Part shown: positions 54,844-63,539 of the stretch, one piece after another
Position numbering within the stretch: position 1 is the stretch's first letter
Layout of the letters: every line of letters begins with the position of its first letter
Notes under the pieces: generated by a model
The model's database searches: none
Told to the model about the DNA's origin: nothing
Seen by the model: the letters and a program-made list of their open reading frames with translations, nothing else
Position numbers and translations under genes: made by a program
Assembly (NCBI RefSeq): GCF_026013905.1
Contig: NZ_CP110257.1
Location: 310,001 to 374,000 of the forward strand
From: Schlegelella aquatica
GTDB taxonomy: Bacteria; Pseudomonadota; Gammaproteobacteria; Burkholderiales; Burkholderiaceae_C
Direction: 5' to 3'
Length of the DNA: 64,000 nucleotides

Positions 54844-55707
54844 ATGATGTTCAACCTGCTCAAAACGGCCATCCTGATGGCCGCCATCACGGCCCTGTTC
54901 ATGGCGCTGGGCGCGCTGATCGGCGGGCAGCAGGGCATGCTCGTCGCGCTGGCGGTCGCGCTGGCGATGAACTTCTTCAGCTACTGGTACAGCGACAAGC
55001 TGGTGCTGAAGATGTACAACGCCCGCGAGGTGGACGAGACCACCGCGCCGCACTTCTACCGCATGGTGCGCGAGCTCGCGCAGCGCGCGGGGCTGCCCAT
55101 GCCGCGCGTGTACGTCATCGACGAGCAGGCGCCCAACGCCTTCGCCACCGGCCGCAATCCGCAGAACGCCGCGGTGGCCGCCACCACCGGCATCATGCGC
55201 ATCCTGACCGAGCGCGAACTGCGGGGCGTGATGGCCCACGAACTGGCGCACGTGAAGCACCGCGACATCCTGATCTCGACGATCAGCGCGACGATGGCCG
55301 GTGCGATCTCGATGCTGGCGAACTTCGCGATGTTCTTCGGCGGGCGCGACGGCGAGGGGCGGCCGGCCAATCCGGTGGTGGGCCTGCTGGTGGCGCTCCT
55401 GGCCCCTATCGCGGCCAGCCTGATCCAGATGGCGATCAGCCGGGCGCGTGAGTTCGAGGCCGACCGCGGCGGCGCGGAGATCTCCGGCGATCCGCAGGCC
55501 TTGGCCTCGGCGCTCGAGAAGATCCACCACTACGCGCGCGGCATTCCGCTCGAGACGGCCGAGCGCCACCCCGAGACGGCGCAGATGATGATCATGAATC
55601 CGCTGTCGGGCGGGGGGCTGAGCAGCTTGTTCAGCACCCACCCGAGCACGGAGGAGCGTGTCGCGCGGCTGCTTGCGATGGCGCGCGGCGGCATGGTGTC
55701 CCGCTGA
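54844..55707 (+). CDS. htpX: Protease HtpX
   Basis: A 287-residue membrane zinc protease for quality control of inner-membrane proteins. Two N-terminal helices (about 5-45), zinc motif HELAH (H132-H136, catalytic E133), two more hydrophobic segments (about 150-210), and the [14 protein letters not shown] glutamate-ligand region, ending with [14 protein letters not shown]. Start ATG 54844 has a second ATG directly after. Third gene after def-fmt, followed by a terminator. Confidence 0.96.
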   Translation: MMFNLLKTAILMAAITALFMALGALIGGQQGMLVALAVALAMNFFSYWYSDKLVLKMYNAREVDETTAPHFYRMVRELAQRAGLPMPRVYVIDEQAPNAFATGRNPQNAAVAATTGIMRILTERELRGVMAHELAHVKHRDILISTISATMAGAISMLANFAMFFGGRDGEGRPANPVVGLLVALLAPIAASLIQMAISRAREFEADRGGAEISGDPQALASALEKIHHYARGIPLETAERHPETAQMMIMNPLSGGGLSSLFSTHPSTEERVARLLAMARGGMVSR

Positions 55708-55779
55708 TCGCGCTCGTGGCGCCGGGCGCGGCCGCCGCAAGCGCGGCGCTCAAGTTCCGGCCGCGACGGCCGATGATGC

Positions 55780-55811
55780 AAAGGCAAGCCGCGTCTTCGG
55801 CTTGCCTTTTT
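55780..55811 (+). terminator. Rho-independent terminator after htpX
   Basis: AAAGGCAAGCCG (55780-55791) pairs with CGGCTTGCCTTT (55798-55809) with a six-base loop and a T-run ending at 55811. A 12-bp stem, perfect. Confidence 0.93.
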
Positions 55812-55823
55812 CGTACCGCCACC

Positions 55824-56174
55824 ATGACCTTGCGCCCACTGTTCATCGCCTGTCTCGTGCTGCCGCTGCTGGCCGCCTGCGATCAGCTGGGCATCGAGTC
55901 GGCGGAGAAGATCGCCGCGCGCAAGGAAGCCGAGGGCAAGGCGCTGGGCGGTGCGTGCCGGCATGCGGGCCGGGCCATCGAGGACTGCTACGCGCTCAAT
56001 CCCAAGGCCGAGAAGGCCGCGGTGTTCGCGGGCTGGCGCGAGATGAACGACTACATGCGCGAGAACAAGATCGAAGAGGTCGTCCCGCAGATCGCGCATC
56101 CCCGTGCCCGCCGGCCGGTCGAGACGGCCGAGGCCGCCGAGGCCCCGCCCGAGAAGAAGCGTCGCGCCGAATAG
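55824..56174 (+). CDS. Small lipoprotein, unknown function
   Basis: A 116-residue predicted lipoprotein: signal sequence MTLRPLFIACLVLPLLAAC with lipobox LAAC, lipidated at C19. The mature part has an ESAEKIAARKEAEGKALGG helix, two cysteines (ACRHAGRAIEDCYALNPK) that could form a disulfide, and a charged Lys/Arg/Glu tail. The ATG at 55824 is 12 bases after the htpX terminator, so a separate promoter is needed unless readthrough occurs. No named family recognised. Longer frames starting upstream span the terminator and are rejected. Confidence 0.72.
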   Translation: MTLRPLFIACLVLPLLAACDQLGIESAEKIAARKEAEGKALGGACRHAGRAIEDCYALNPKAEKAAVFAGWREMNDYMRENKIEEVVPQIAHPRARRPVETAEAAEAPPEKKRRAE

Positions 56175-56208
56175 CGCGGGGCCGCGAGGGCCGCCGAGCC
56201 GAAGCGAT

Positions 56209-56859
56209 TCACTCCGCGACGACGCCGCGTTCGGTCACGATCGCCGAGAGCGGGTGGTCGTGCGGTTCGGGCACGAAGTCCACCTCCGACGCGCTCCAGG
56301 CGATGCCGATCGCCGTGACGTGGGGGTGCTCTGCCAGCCAGCGGTCGAAGTAGCCCCCGCCATAGCCCAGCCGGTAGCCGCGGCGCGTGTAGCCGACGCA
56401 GGGCACCAGCACCACGTCGGGCACCACGGTCGGGCCGGCACAGCCGGGGATGCCGCATTCGTCGGTGAGGGTGGGCTCTTCGCCGTTCCACGCACGGTAC
56501 TCCATCGAACGTGGATTCTTCCGCGCCCATGGCAATGCACCGGGCAGGGAGGCCGTGCGGCCGTCAGCGCGCAACGCGAGCACTGCGTTAAATTCGGATC
56601 GAAGGGGCCAGTACAGGCCGAGCCGCTCGGGCTCGAGTTGCAGCACCACGTCACGCAGATGCGCGGCGAGGGCCTGCTCGGCGGCCGGGTGCAGGGCCGA
56701 CGCGGCCCACTGCTCGCGCTCCTGGAGCAGCCGGGCGCGCAAGGCGACGCGCTCGGAGGGGCCGGCAGGAGCCGGGCCGCCGCTCGACGAGAGGCCCGAC
56801 GGGCCGGGCTCGGCGCTGGACGGAGAGCTGGAGCGAGGGGCGGCAGGGGCAGAACACAT
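56209..56859 (-). CDS. 5-formyltetrahydrofolate cyclo-ligase
   Basis: ATP-dependent conversion of 5-formyl-THF to 5,10-methenyl-THF. The 216-residue protein has the family pattern: LGLYWPLRSEFN, then DVVLVPCVGYTRRGYRLGYGGGYFDRWL with the phosphate/Mg loop, and GIAWSASEVDFVPEPHD. The first 36 residues are Ser/Ala/Pro-rich and not conserved. The start used, ATG 56859, overlaps the ATG of the divergent transglycosylase gene (CATG at 56857-56860), so the two promoters must lie inside the opposite gene. Upstream in-frame codons run antisense to the transglycosylase and are rejected. Confidence 0.92.
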   Translation of the reverse strand: MCSAPAAPRSSSPSSAEPGPSGLSSSGGPAPAGPSERVALRARLLQEREQWAASALHPAAEQALAAHLRDVVLQLEPERLGLYWPLRSEFNAVLALRADGRTASLPGALPWARKNPRSMEYRAWNGEEPTLTDECGIPGCAGPTVVPDVVLVPCVGYTRRGYRLGYGGGYFDRWLAEHPHVTAIGIAWSASEVDFVPEPHDHPLSAIVTERGVVAE

Positions 56860-56875
56860 GGATGGGGCACACAGC

Positions 56876-58915
56876 GTGAAGTCAGTATATCGACGGCCTT
56901 TCGAAGCGTCCCTCGCGTCCGGCGTGCGGCGTGCGGCTGCGGCGTTGGGCATCGTGCTCGGCGTGGCGGCGGGCCTGGCGCCCGCGCCGGCCGCGGCGCA
57001 GTCGGATGTCGTCGTGCAGGCGCGCGAGGCCTGGCGCAAGCGCGATGCGCGCCAGCTTGCGGCGCTGAAGATCCAGGCGGCCTCGCAGCAGCACCCGCTC
57101 GCGATGTGGGTGGACTACTGGGAACTGCTCAACCGGCTGCAGGAGGCCACGCCCGAGGAGGTGCAGGCCTTCTTCGAGCGGTGGCCCGACACCTACGTCG
57201 AAGATCGGATGCGCAACGACTGGCTGCTCGAGCTCGGGCGTCGCCGCGACTGGGGCCGCTTCGCGGCCGAGTACCCGAAGTTCCGCATGCAAGACGACCG
57301 TGAGGTCGCGTGCTATGCGGTGTTGGCGCGCCACCAGGCCGGCGAGGATGTGCGCCGGGCGGCCGTGGAGGCGTGGCGCGCGCAGCGCGAGGCTGATCAG
57401 GGCTGCTCGCTCATGGCCCTCACGCTGCACGGCGCCGGCGAGCTGCCCGCCTCGGAGGTGTGGCGCAAGGCAAGACACGCTTTCGACGCCCACAAGCGCA
57501 ACGCGGCCCGGCAGGCCGTCGTGCTCGCCGGCACCGAATTCGCGAACAAGTTCGACGAGCTGGTGGACAACCCGGCCCGCTACCTCGCCCGCAAGGCGGC
57601 GGCACGCCCCCACGCCGAGGCCGAACTCGCCGCGATGGCCTTGGCCCGCCTGGCCGCGAGCGATCCCGAGGCGGCGGCCAAGCAGATGGAAGACGGTTGG
57701 GAGCGGCGCCTGCCCGCGCCGCTCGCCTCCTGGGCCTGGGCCAGCATCGCCAAGCAGGCGTCCATCCGGCTGCTGCCCCATGCGGCCGACTACTTCCAGC
57801 GGGCGAGCATGGGCGCGCACGAGACGGAGTGGTCGGACGACATGCTGGCGTGGAAGGCGCGTGCCGCCCTTCGCGCCGGGCGCTGGCAGCAGGTCGTGCA
57901 GGCCATCAATGCGATGGGCCCGGCCGAGCAGGCCGACGCCGGCTGGGTGTACTGGAAAGCGCGGGCGCTGTCGGCCATCGCTGGCGACTCGCAGGACGGC
58001 GAGGCGTTGCGGCGCCAGTCGCGCGAGTTGCTGGAATCGATCGCCGGGCAACCGACGTACTACGGCAAGCTCGCGACCGAAGACCTCGGACGCCCGCTGG
58101 AGCTGCCGCCCAAGCCCGCCCCGTTGACCGAGGCCGAGCGCGAAGCGGCCCGCAGCAACCCGGGGCTGACGCGCGCGCTGCAGCTCATCGCCCTCGGGCT
58201 GCGCAACGAGGGCGTGCGCGAGTGGAACTGGACGCTCAGTTTCACCAGTGCCGGGCGCATGGACGATCGGCAACTCCTGGCCGCCGCCGAGCGCGCCTGC
58301 GCCGCGCAGGTGTGGGACCGCTGCATCAACACGAGTGACCGCACGAAGGCCGAGTTCGACCTGGACACGCGCTTTCCGACGCCGTTTCGCCGCGAGGTGA
58401 CGACACGTGCGCGCGAGATCGGCCTCGATCCGGCCTACGTGTACGGCCTCATTCGGCAGGAGTCGCGCTTCATCATGGACGCGCGCTCCGGCGTGGGCGC
58501 ATCGGGGCTGATGCAGCTGATGCCGGCGACGGCCCGTTGGACGGCCAAGAAGATCGGCCTGCCTTACTCGCCGGAGCTCATCACCGACCGCGACACCAAC
58601 ATCGCGCTGGGCACGAGCTACCTGAAACTCGTGCTCGACGACATGGGCGGCTCGCAGGTGCTGGCGGCCGCCGCCTACAACGCCGGGCCCAACCGGCCGC
58701 GCCGCTGGCGCGAAGGGGCGGTGCTGGAGGCGCCGGTGTGGGTGGAGAGCATCCCCTTTGCCGAGACGCGCGATTACGTCAAGAAGGTGTTGTCCAACGC
58801 GACCTACTATGCGGCGCAACTGCACGGACGCATGACCTCGCTGCGAGCGCGGCTGGGCCAGGTGATCGGCCCGCGCGATCCCAATGCGCCGCCCCCGCAA
58901 CCGGACCTGCCTTGA
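56876..58915 (+). CDS. slt: Soluble lytic murein transglycosylase
   Basis: A 679-residue periplasmic Slt70-like enzyme that cleaves MurNAc-GlcNAc bonds to leave 1,6-anhydro ends. A signal peptide up to about residue 42 (GLAPAPAAAQ), a long superhelical U-domain of alpha-helical repeats (about 45-480), and the C-terminal SLT domain with catalytic E529 (LIRQESRF), GASGLMQLMPATA and AAAYNAGP. GTG 56876 was used; ATG 56858 (MDGAHS) would add six residues and overlaps the divergent start. Released anhydro-muropeptides could feed the recycling route of MurU. Confidence 0.94.
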   Translation: MKSVYRRPFEASLASGVRRAAAALGIVLGVAAGLAPAPAAAQSDVVVQAREAWRKRDARQLAALKIQAASQQHPLAMWVDYWELLNRLQEATPEEVQAFFERWPDTYVEDRMRNDWLLELGRRRDWGRFAAEYPKFRMQDDREVACYAVLARHQAGEDVRRAAVEAWRAQREADQGCSLMALTLHGAGELPASEVWRKARHAFDAHKRNAARQAVVLAGTEFANKFDELVDNPARYLARKAAARPHAEAELAAMALARLAASDPEAAAKQMEDGWERRLPAPLASWAWASIAKQASIRLLPHAADYFQRASMGAHETEWSDDMLAWKARAALRAGRWQQVVQAINAMGPAEQADAGWVYWKARALSAIAGDSQDGEALRRQSRELLESIAGQPTYYGKLATEDLGRPLELPPKPAPLTEAEREAARSNPGLTRALQLIALGLRNEGVREWNWTLSFTSAGRMDDRQLLAAAERACAAQVWDRCINTSDRTKAEFDLDTRFPTPFRREVTTRAREIGLDPAYVYGLIRQESRFIMDARSGVGASGLMQLMPATARWTAKKIGLPYSPELITDRDTNIALGTSYLKLVLDDMGGSQVLAAAAYNAGPNRPRRWREGAVLEAPVWVESIPFAETRDYVKKVLSNATYYAAQLHGRMTSLRARLGQVIGPRDPNAPPPQPDLP

Positions 58916-59002
58916 GGTGCGACGGGCCGCCGCAGCAGATCGTCCGAGGACGGCACCGGTGCTGTGACGAGTTCGACGGAGAAGTTCGACGGGAGAAGCA
59001 AG

Positions 59003-59965
59003 ATGAATAACAACATCCTCGTGTTGGGCGGTTCCGGGTTCGTCGGAACCCACTTGTGCGAAAAGCTGGTGGAGCGCAATCACGGCGGCAGCGGCACGAT
59101 CGTGGTGCCCACCCGGTGGCGCGGCCATGCGCGTCACATCCAGATGCTGCCCACGCTGGAGGTGGAGCAAGCCGACGTGCACGACCCGTCGCAACTGGCG
59201 CGCTTGCTCGCCGGCTGCGATGCGGTGGTCAACCTGGTGGCCATCCTGCACGGTCGCGAACGCGAGTTCGAGCGGGTGCACGTGGAACTGCCCCGCAAGC
59301 TGGCCGAGGCCTGCCGGCGCGTCGGGGTGCGGCGGGTGGTGCACGTGAGCGCGCTGGGCGCCGCGCCCGACGCCCCGTCGATGTACCTGCGCTCCAAGGC
59401 GCGCGGCGAAGCGGTGCTTCTGGAAGGCGGGGACCTGGACGTGACCACCCTGAGGCCGTCGGTGATGTTCGGCGCGGAGGACCGCTTCCTCAATCTGTTC
59501 GCGCGCTTGCAACGGGTGCTGCCCGTGATGCCGCTGGCCGCGGCCGACGCCAAGTTCCAGCCGGTGTGGGTGGAGGACGTGGCCCACGCGATCGTGCGGT
59601 GCATCGACGACACGTCGACCATCGGGCGCATCTTCGAACTCGTGGGCCCGCAGGTCTACACCTTGCGCGAACTGGTGCACTGCGCCGGCGTGTGGGCCGG
59701 GCACCCGCGCCCGATCGTCCCGTTGCCCCGTCCCCTCGCCTGGTTGCAGGCGCTGTTGATGGAGTGGCTGCCCGGCCAGCCCTTGATGAGCCGCGACAAC
59801 CTGGCCTCGATGCGCGTGCCCAATGTGGCGACCGGCCGGCATCCGGGCTTGGAGGCGCTGGGCATTGCGCCGGTCGGGCCTGCGGCTGTGGCGCCCGGCT
59901 ACCTCGGGCCCGCCGAGGGCAAGGTGCGGCTCAACCTCTTCCGCGCGGCGGCGCGACGGGTCTGA
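59003..59965 (+). CDS. NDUFA9-like NAD(P)-binding protein
   Basis: A 320-residue atypical short-chain dehydrogenase of the complex I NDUFA9 subunit family. The N-terminal nucleotide motif GGSGFVGTHL follows MNNNILVL; VVHVSALGA and FGAEDRFLNLFARL are conserved. The usual catalytic YxxxK is present only as YLRSKARGE, so dehydrogenase activity is uncertain. In betaproteobacteria this gene commonly precedes a GST and cca, as here. Start ATG 59003 has a GGGAGAAG ribosome site. Confidence 0.9.
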   Translation: MNNNILVLGGSGFVGTHLCEKLVERNHGGSGTIVVPTRWRGHARHIQMLPTLEVEQADVHDPSQLARLLAGCDAVVNLVAILHGREREFERVHVELPRKLAEACRRVGVRRVVHVSALGAAPDAPSMYLRSKARGEAVLLEGGDLDVTTLRPSVMFGAEDRFLNLFARLQRVLPVMPLAAADAKFQPVWVEDVAHAIVRCIDDTSTIGRIFELVGPQVYTLRELVHCAGVWAGHPRPIVPLPRPLAWLQALLMEWLPGQPLMSRDNLASMRVPNVATGRHPGLEALGIAPVGPAAVAPGYLGPAEGKVRLNLFRAAARRV

Positions 59966-60067
59966 GGGCGGGCCCGGGGCCGCGACCGGCGGCGAGGTCC
60001 GCATGGCCGGGACGGGCGGCGCGGTTGGCGCTAGCATGGGGCGCTGTTCTCCCGTGGAGCGCGCATC

Positions 60068-60751
60068 GTGCAACTGATCATCGCCAACAAGAACTACTCG
60101 TCCTGGTCGCTTCGACCGTGGCTGCTGATGACCGCTTTGGAGATCCCCTTCGAGGAGGTCAAGCTGCGCCTGGATTTCGAGGAGGGCTCGGAGTTCAAGC
60201 GCTTCCTCGCGGGCTACACACCCGCCGGTCGGGTGCCCGTGCTCGTCGACGAGGGCTTTGCGGTGTGGGAGACGCCGGCCATCGTCGAGTACCTGGCCGA
60301 GAAGTTCCCCGCCAAACCCATCTGGCCGGCCGATGCGAAGGCCCGCGCCCGGGCGCGCAGCGTCTGCGCGGAGATGCACGCGGGCTTCGTCGCGCTGCGG
60401 CAGCACTTTCCGATGAACATCGAGGCGTCGCTGCTGGAGGTGGGCCGGCGCGTGCTCGCCAGCGAACCTGCCGTCGTGCGAGACGTCCAGCGCATCGTGC
60501 AGATGTGGACGCAGTTGCTCGACGCCTCCGGCGGGCCGTTCCTGTTCGGCGGGTTCTCGAATGCCGACGCCTACTTCGCGCCGGTCTGCACCCGGCTGCG
60601 CACCTATGGCGTGCCGGTGCCGCCTGCGGTGCAAGCGTACGTGGATCGCGTGTGGTCCTTGCCCGCGATGCAGGCGTGGGTGCGCGAGGCGATGGCCGAG
60701 CAGGACTTCCTCGACTTCGACGAGCCGTATCGCTCGCGCCGAGCCGGATGA
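60068..60751 (+). CDS. Glutathione S-transferase family protein
   Basis: A 227-residue cytoplasmic GST. The N-terminal thioredoxin fold starts QLIIANKNYSSWSLRPWLLM, with the glutathione-site Ser in SSWS and WETPAIVEYLAEKFP. The C-terminal domain is all helical and includes FLFGGFSNADAYFAPV. The SSWSLRPW start is typical of the zeta/maleylacetoacetate-like branch, but the substrate cannot be inferred. The start is GTG 60068 with a weak upstream purine run. It runs convergent to the PEP-CTERM gene, with a hairpin between. Confidence 0.92.
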   Translation: MQLIIANKNYSSWSLRPWLLMTALEIPFEEVKLRLDFEEGSEFKRFLAGYTPAGRVPVLVDEGFAVWETPAIVEYLAEKFPAKPIWPADAKARARARSVCAEMHAGFVALRQHFPMNIEASLLEVGRRVLASEPAVVRDVQRIVQMWTQLLDASGGPFLFGGFSNADAYFAPVCTRLRTYGVPVPPAVQAYVDRVWSLPAMQAWVREAMAEQDFLDFDEPYRSRRAG

Positions 60752-60755
60752 GAGA

Positions 60756-60775
60756 ACGGGCCCCGAGGGGCCCGT
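60756..60775. terminator. Bidirectional hairpin between GST and PEP-CTERM genes
   Basis: ACGGGCCCC and GGGGCCCGT pair almost completely (60756-60775). No T-run on the plus strand, so its terminator role for the convergent genes is only probable. Confidence 0.5.
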
Positions 60776-60813
60776 CGGCTCGTGGCCCGCGACGAGGCGG
60801 GCCGCAGTTCACC

Positions 60814-61320
60814 TCAGCCCTGGCGACGGCGGCGCGACATGTAGCCCAGCGCGCCCAGGCCCGCGAGCATCAGCGCGTAGGTCTCCGGCTCGGGGATGGG
60901 CTGAGCCACCGCCGAGAAGGAGTAGCTGCCGCCCGCCCAGCCGGTCACTGTGCCGGCCACGCGGAAGTAGTAGTCGTTGCCGGCGGTCAGGAACACGTCG
61001 TTGAGCTGGTAGGAGCCGTCCACCAGGCTCGCCGCACCCAGGAAGGTGTTGGACGAGTCGTACAGCGACAGCGAGAAGTTGGCGATGTCCAGGAACTGGA
61101 TGCCGTTGAGCGAGAGCTTGAGGTTCGTCGCGCTGCCCGAGACGTCGCTGTCGAGGACGAGGTCGAAGATGTAGTCGTCGGCGAAGGTCAGCCCGGGAGA
61201 CGTGAAGGTCCGGGTGACGACATCGGGCTGGTCGTCGAGCACGCCCAGGTCCGTCGCCATCGCCGGCGTCGCGGCGGCAGCAGCAAGAGCCAGGGCGGCG
61301 ATCCAAGGTTTCAGTTTCAT
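60814..61320 (-). CDS. FxDxF-type PEP-CTERM exported protein
   Basis: A 168-residue exported protein with signal peptide [22 protein letters not shown], a beta-rich domain (about 30-130) of the FxDxF family ([21 protein letters not shown]), and a C-terminal sorting signal: PEPETYAL, a hydrophobic helix and RRRRQG. PEP-CTERM proteins are trimmed by exosortase and placed at the cell surface or in exopolysaccharide. No exosortase or polysaccharide genes are in the window. The start ATG 61320 gives a perfect signal peptide; the longer frame upstream is rejected. Confidence 0.9.
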   Translation of the reverse strand: MKLKPWIAALALAAAAATPAMATDLGVLDDQPDVVTRTFTSPGLTFADDYIFDLVLDSDVSGSATNLKLSLNGIQFLDIANFSLSLYDSSNTFLGAASLVDGSYQLNDVFLTAGNDYYFRVAGTVTGWAGGSYSFSAVAQPIPEPETYALMLAGLGALGYMSRRRRQG

Positions 61321-61517
61321 ATCACTCCCCAAATTTGCAGCGTTACGGAATCGCGGCTGCGAGCGGCATGCCCCGCGGGGCCGCCACCGTGCCGCCAGCA
61401 AGTTGTATCGGTGGGATGGTTTCACACCCATCCCGTGCGCGCGGGACGGCGGCGGGCATGGGCACTGCTCTGCGGACGGGGTTCGTTACGGCGCGCGGGC
61501 TCGCGCATACTGGCGCC

Positions 61518-62756
61518 ATGAAGGTCTACATGGTCGGCGGGGCGGTGCGCGATCGCCTGCTCGGGTTGCCCGTGCAGGATCGCGACTGGGTCGTGGTGGG
61601 CGCGACGCCGCAGGAGATGGTGGCGGCCGGCTACACGCCGGTGGGGCGCGACTTCCCGGTGTTCCTGCATCCCGAGACGCGGGAGGAGTACGCGCTGGCG
61701 CGCACCGAGCGCAAGACAGGACGCGGTTACCACGGTTTCACTTTTCATGCGGCGCCGGACGTGACGCTCGAGCAGGATCTGTTGCGCCGTGACCTCACCA
61801 TCAATGCGATGGCCGAGGACGAGGAGGGCCGGCTGATCGACCCCTACGGGGGGCTGCACGACTTGCAGGCGCGGGTGCTGCGGCATGTGTCGCCCGCCTT
61901 CGCCGAGGACCCGGTGCGCATCCTGCGCCTGGCCCGCTTCGCCGCCCGCTTCACCGACTTCAGCGTGGCCGGCGAGACGTTGATGCTCATGCGCCGCATG
62001 GTCGAGCACGGCGAGGTGGACGCGCTCGTGCCCGAGCGCGTGTGGCAGGAACTCGCCCGCGGCTTGATGGAGCCCCGGCCCTCGCGGATGTTCGAGGTGC
62101 TGCGCGCCTGCGGGGCGCTCGCGCGCATCCTGCCGGAAGTGGACCGGCTGTGGGGCGTGCCGCAGCGGGCGGACTACCACCCCGAAGTGGACACCGGCCT
62201 GCACCTGATGCTGGTGCTCGACATGGCGGCGAGCCTCGAAGCGCCGCTGGAAGTGCGCTTCGCATGCCTGTGCCACGACCTGGGCAAGGGCACCACACCG
62301 CCGGACATCCTGCCGCGCCACCTCGGACACGAGCAGCGCAGCGTCGAGCTGCTGCGCGGGCTCTGCCAGCGCCTGCGCGTGCCCACCGAGTGCCGCGAAC
62401 TGGCGGAAGTGGTGGCGCGTGAGCACGGTCATGTGCATCGCAGCGGCGAGTTCGGTCCGGCGGCCGTGGTGCGGTTGCTGGAGCGGTGCGACGCGTTTCG
62501 GCGGCCCCAGCGCTTCGAGCAGATGCTGCTGGCCTGCGAATGCGATGCGCGGGGCCGGTTGGGTCTGGAGCGGCAGCCCTACGCGCCGCGACCCCGGCTG
62601 CTGGCGGCGTTGCGGGCCGCGCAAGGGGTCTGTACCGCGCTGGTGGCCGAAGAGGCACTCGCCCGTGGCCTGCAGGGCCCGCGCATCGCCCAGGCGATTC
62701 ACGAAGCCCGGGCCCGCGCGGTGGCCGCGGCCCTGCCTGGCATGCCCGCGCCCTGA
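61518..62756 (+). CDS. cca: Multifunctional CCA tRNA nucleotidyltransferase
   Basis: Adds or repairs the CCA end of tRNAs without a template. The 412-residue class II enzyme has [10 protein letters not shown], the catalytic acidic pair in [19 protein letters not shown] and [16 protein letters not shown] in the N-terminal half, and a C-terminal HD phosphohydrolase domain (about 225-330) with CHDLGKGTT and HEQRSVELL, which gives the 2',3'-cyclic phosphodiesterase/phosphatase activity. The start is ATG 61518. Linkage with MidA-type methyltransferase downstream is usual in the order. Confidence 0.97.
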   Translation: MKVYMVGGAVRDRLLGLPVQDRDWVVVGATPQEMVAAGYTPVGRDFPVFLHPETREEYALARTERKTGRGYHGFTFHAAPDVTLEQDLLRRDLTINAMAEDEEGRLIDPYGGLHDLQARVLRHVSPAFAEDPVRILRLARFAARFTDFSVAGETLMLMRRMVEHGEVDALVPERVWQELARGLMEPRPSRMFEVLRACGALARILPEVDRLWGVPQRADYHPEVDTGLHLMLVLDMAASLEAPLEVRFACLCHDLGKGTTPPDILPRHLGHEQRSVELLRGLCQRLRVPTECRELAEVVAREHGHVHRSGEFGPAAVVRLLERCDAFRRPQRFEQMLLACECDARGRLGLERQPYAPRPRLLAALRAAQGVCTALVAEEALARGLQGPRIAQAIHEARARAVAAALPGMPAP

Positions 62757-62942
62757 GGTGGGCAGGGCACGCGAAGGCCGTCCCGTGAGCCCGCGGCTTT
62801 TCCCCTGCGGGGCAGTCGATCAATCGACGTCGCGCTGGCGTCCGTGCACCTCGCGGTAGAAGATGCGCCCAGGCGCCCGAGGGGCGCCGTGCCCGCGGCC
62901 CGGAGTGCGCCAGAGCCCGACGCCGCATCATGGGGGGCGGCC

Positions 62943-63320
62943 ATGGACATCCCGCAGACGATCGAGCGGCTCGGCTTTCGCAAGTGGTACGAGCGCGAGT
63001 TGGTGCGCAGTCATCTGCATCTCGTGCTGATGCTGCTCGGGCTGGTGGGGCTGTTCGCGGCGGCCGAAGCCTATGGCGACAGCCGGGTGTGGTCGGATCG
63101 GGCGCTGATGGGGCTGTGCGCGGCCGTGAGCGCGGCCATCTCGTTATGGGCGTTGCGGCGCTACCTCTACCTGCTGCTCCATGCCGAGGACGTCGCCAAT
63201 CAGGCCGTGTGCCCGCAGTGCCGCGCCTATGCGGCGTGGAGCCTGCAGGGGACGGACGAAGGCGGGCGCCTGTGCGTGCGCTGCAACCGCTGCGCGCGAC
63301 GCTGGGATATCCACCTCTAG
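62943..63320 (+). CDS. Two-helix membrane protein with C-terminal zinc ribbon
   Basis: Not recognised as a named family. A 125-residue protein with a short amphipathic start, two transmembrane helices (about 26-42 and 55-78), and a cytoplasmic zinc ribbon made of C90/C93 (CPQC) and C111/C114 (CVRC), with one more Cys at 117. The layout (membrane hairpin plus ribbon) suggests a small adapter or sensor. The next genes run in the opposite direction. Start ATG 62943 was chosen because the 33 upstream residues are Pro/Ala-rich and lack helix propensity. Real by codon use and order; function unknown. Confidence 0.7.
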   Translation: MDIPQTIERLGFRKWYERELVRSHLHLVLMLLGLVGLFAAAEAYGDSRVWSDRALMGLCAAVSAAISLWALRRYLYLLLHAEDVANQAVCPQCRAYAAWSLQGTDEGGRLCVRCNRCARRWDIHL

Positions 63321-63338
63321 GGCCGCCGGCCCTCGCGC

Positions 63339-63533
63339 CTAGAACAGCTTGCCCACCAGCATCGCGAGGAAGCTCAGCAGCACCGTGGTGGCGATGGGCA
63401 GGTGCCATTCGCGCCCGCCGAGCTTGAAGTGCAGGTCGCCGGGCAAGCGGCCGAGCCCCAGCTTCTCGAGCCAGGGGCGCAGTCCGTTGAACAGCACCAG
63501 CACGATGACTACGACGAGCAGCCAGCGCAGCAT
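63339..63533 (-). CDS. DUF2905 small membrane protein
   Basis: A 64-residue inner-membrane protein: TM1 (about 3-18, VVVIVLVLFNG), a loop with LGRLPGDLHFKLGGREWHLP that defines DUF2905, and TM2 (about 46-62). Unknown function, conserved throughout Gram-negative bacteria, commonly next to the MidA-like methyltransferase gene, whose end is 6 bases upstream here. Confidence 0.92.
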   Translation of the reverse strand: MLRWLLVVVIVLVLFNGLRPWLEKLGLGRLPGDLHFKLGGREWHLPIATTVLLSFLAMLVGKLF

Positions 63534-63539
63534 GGGGCC

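Noticed and set aside
56882..60634. 1250-codon minus-strand open frame opposite slt, the NDUFA9-like gene and the GST
   Set aside because: Same GC-driven mirror effect; spans three well-supported genes.
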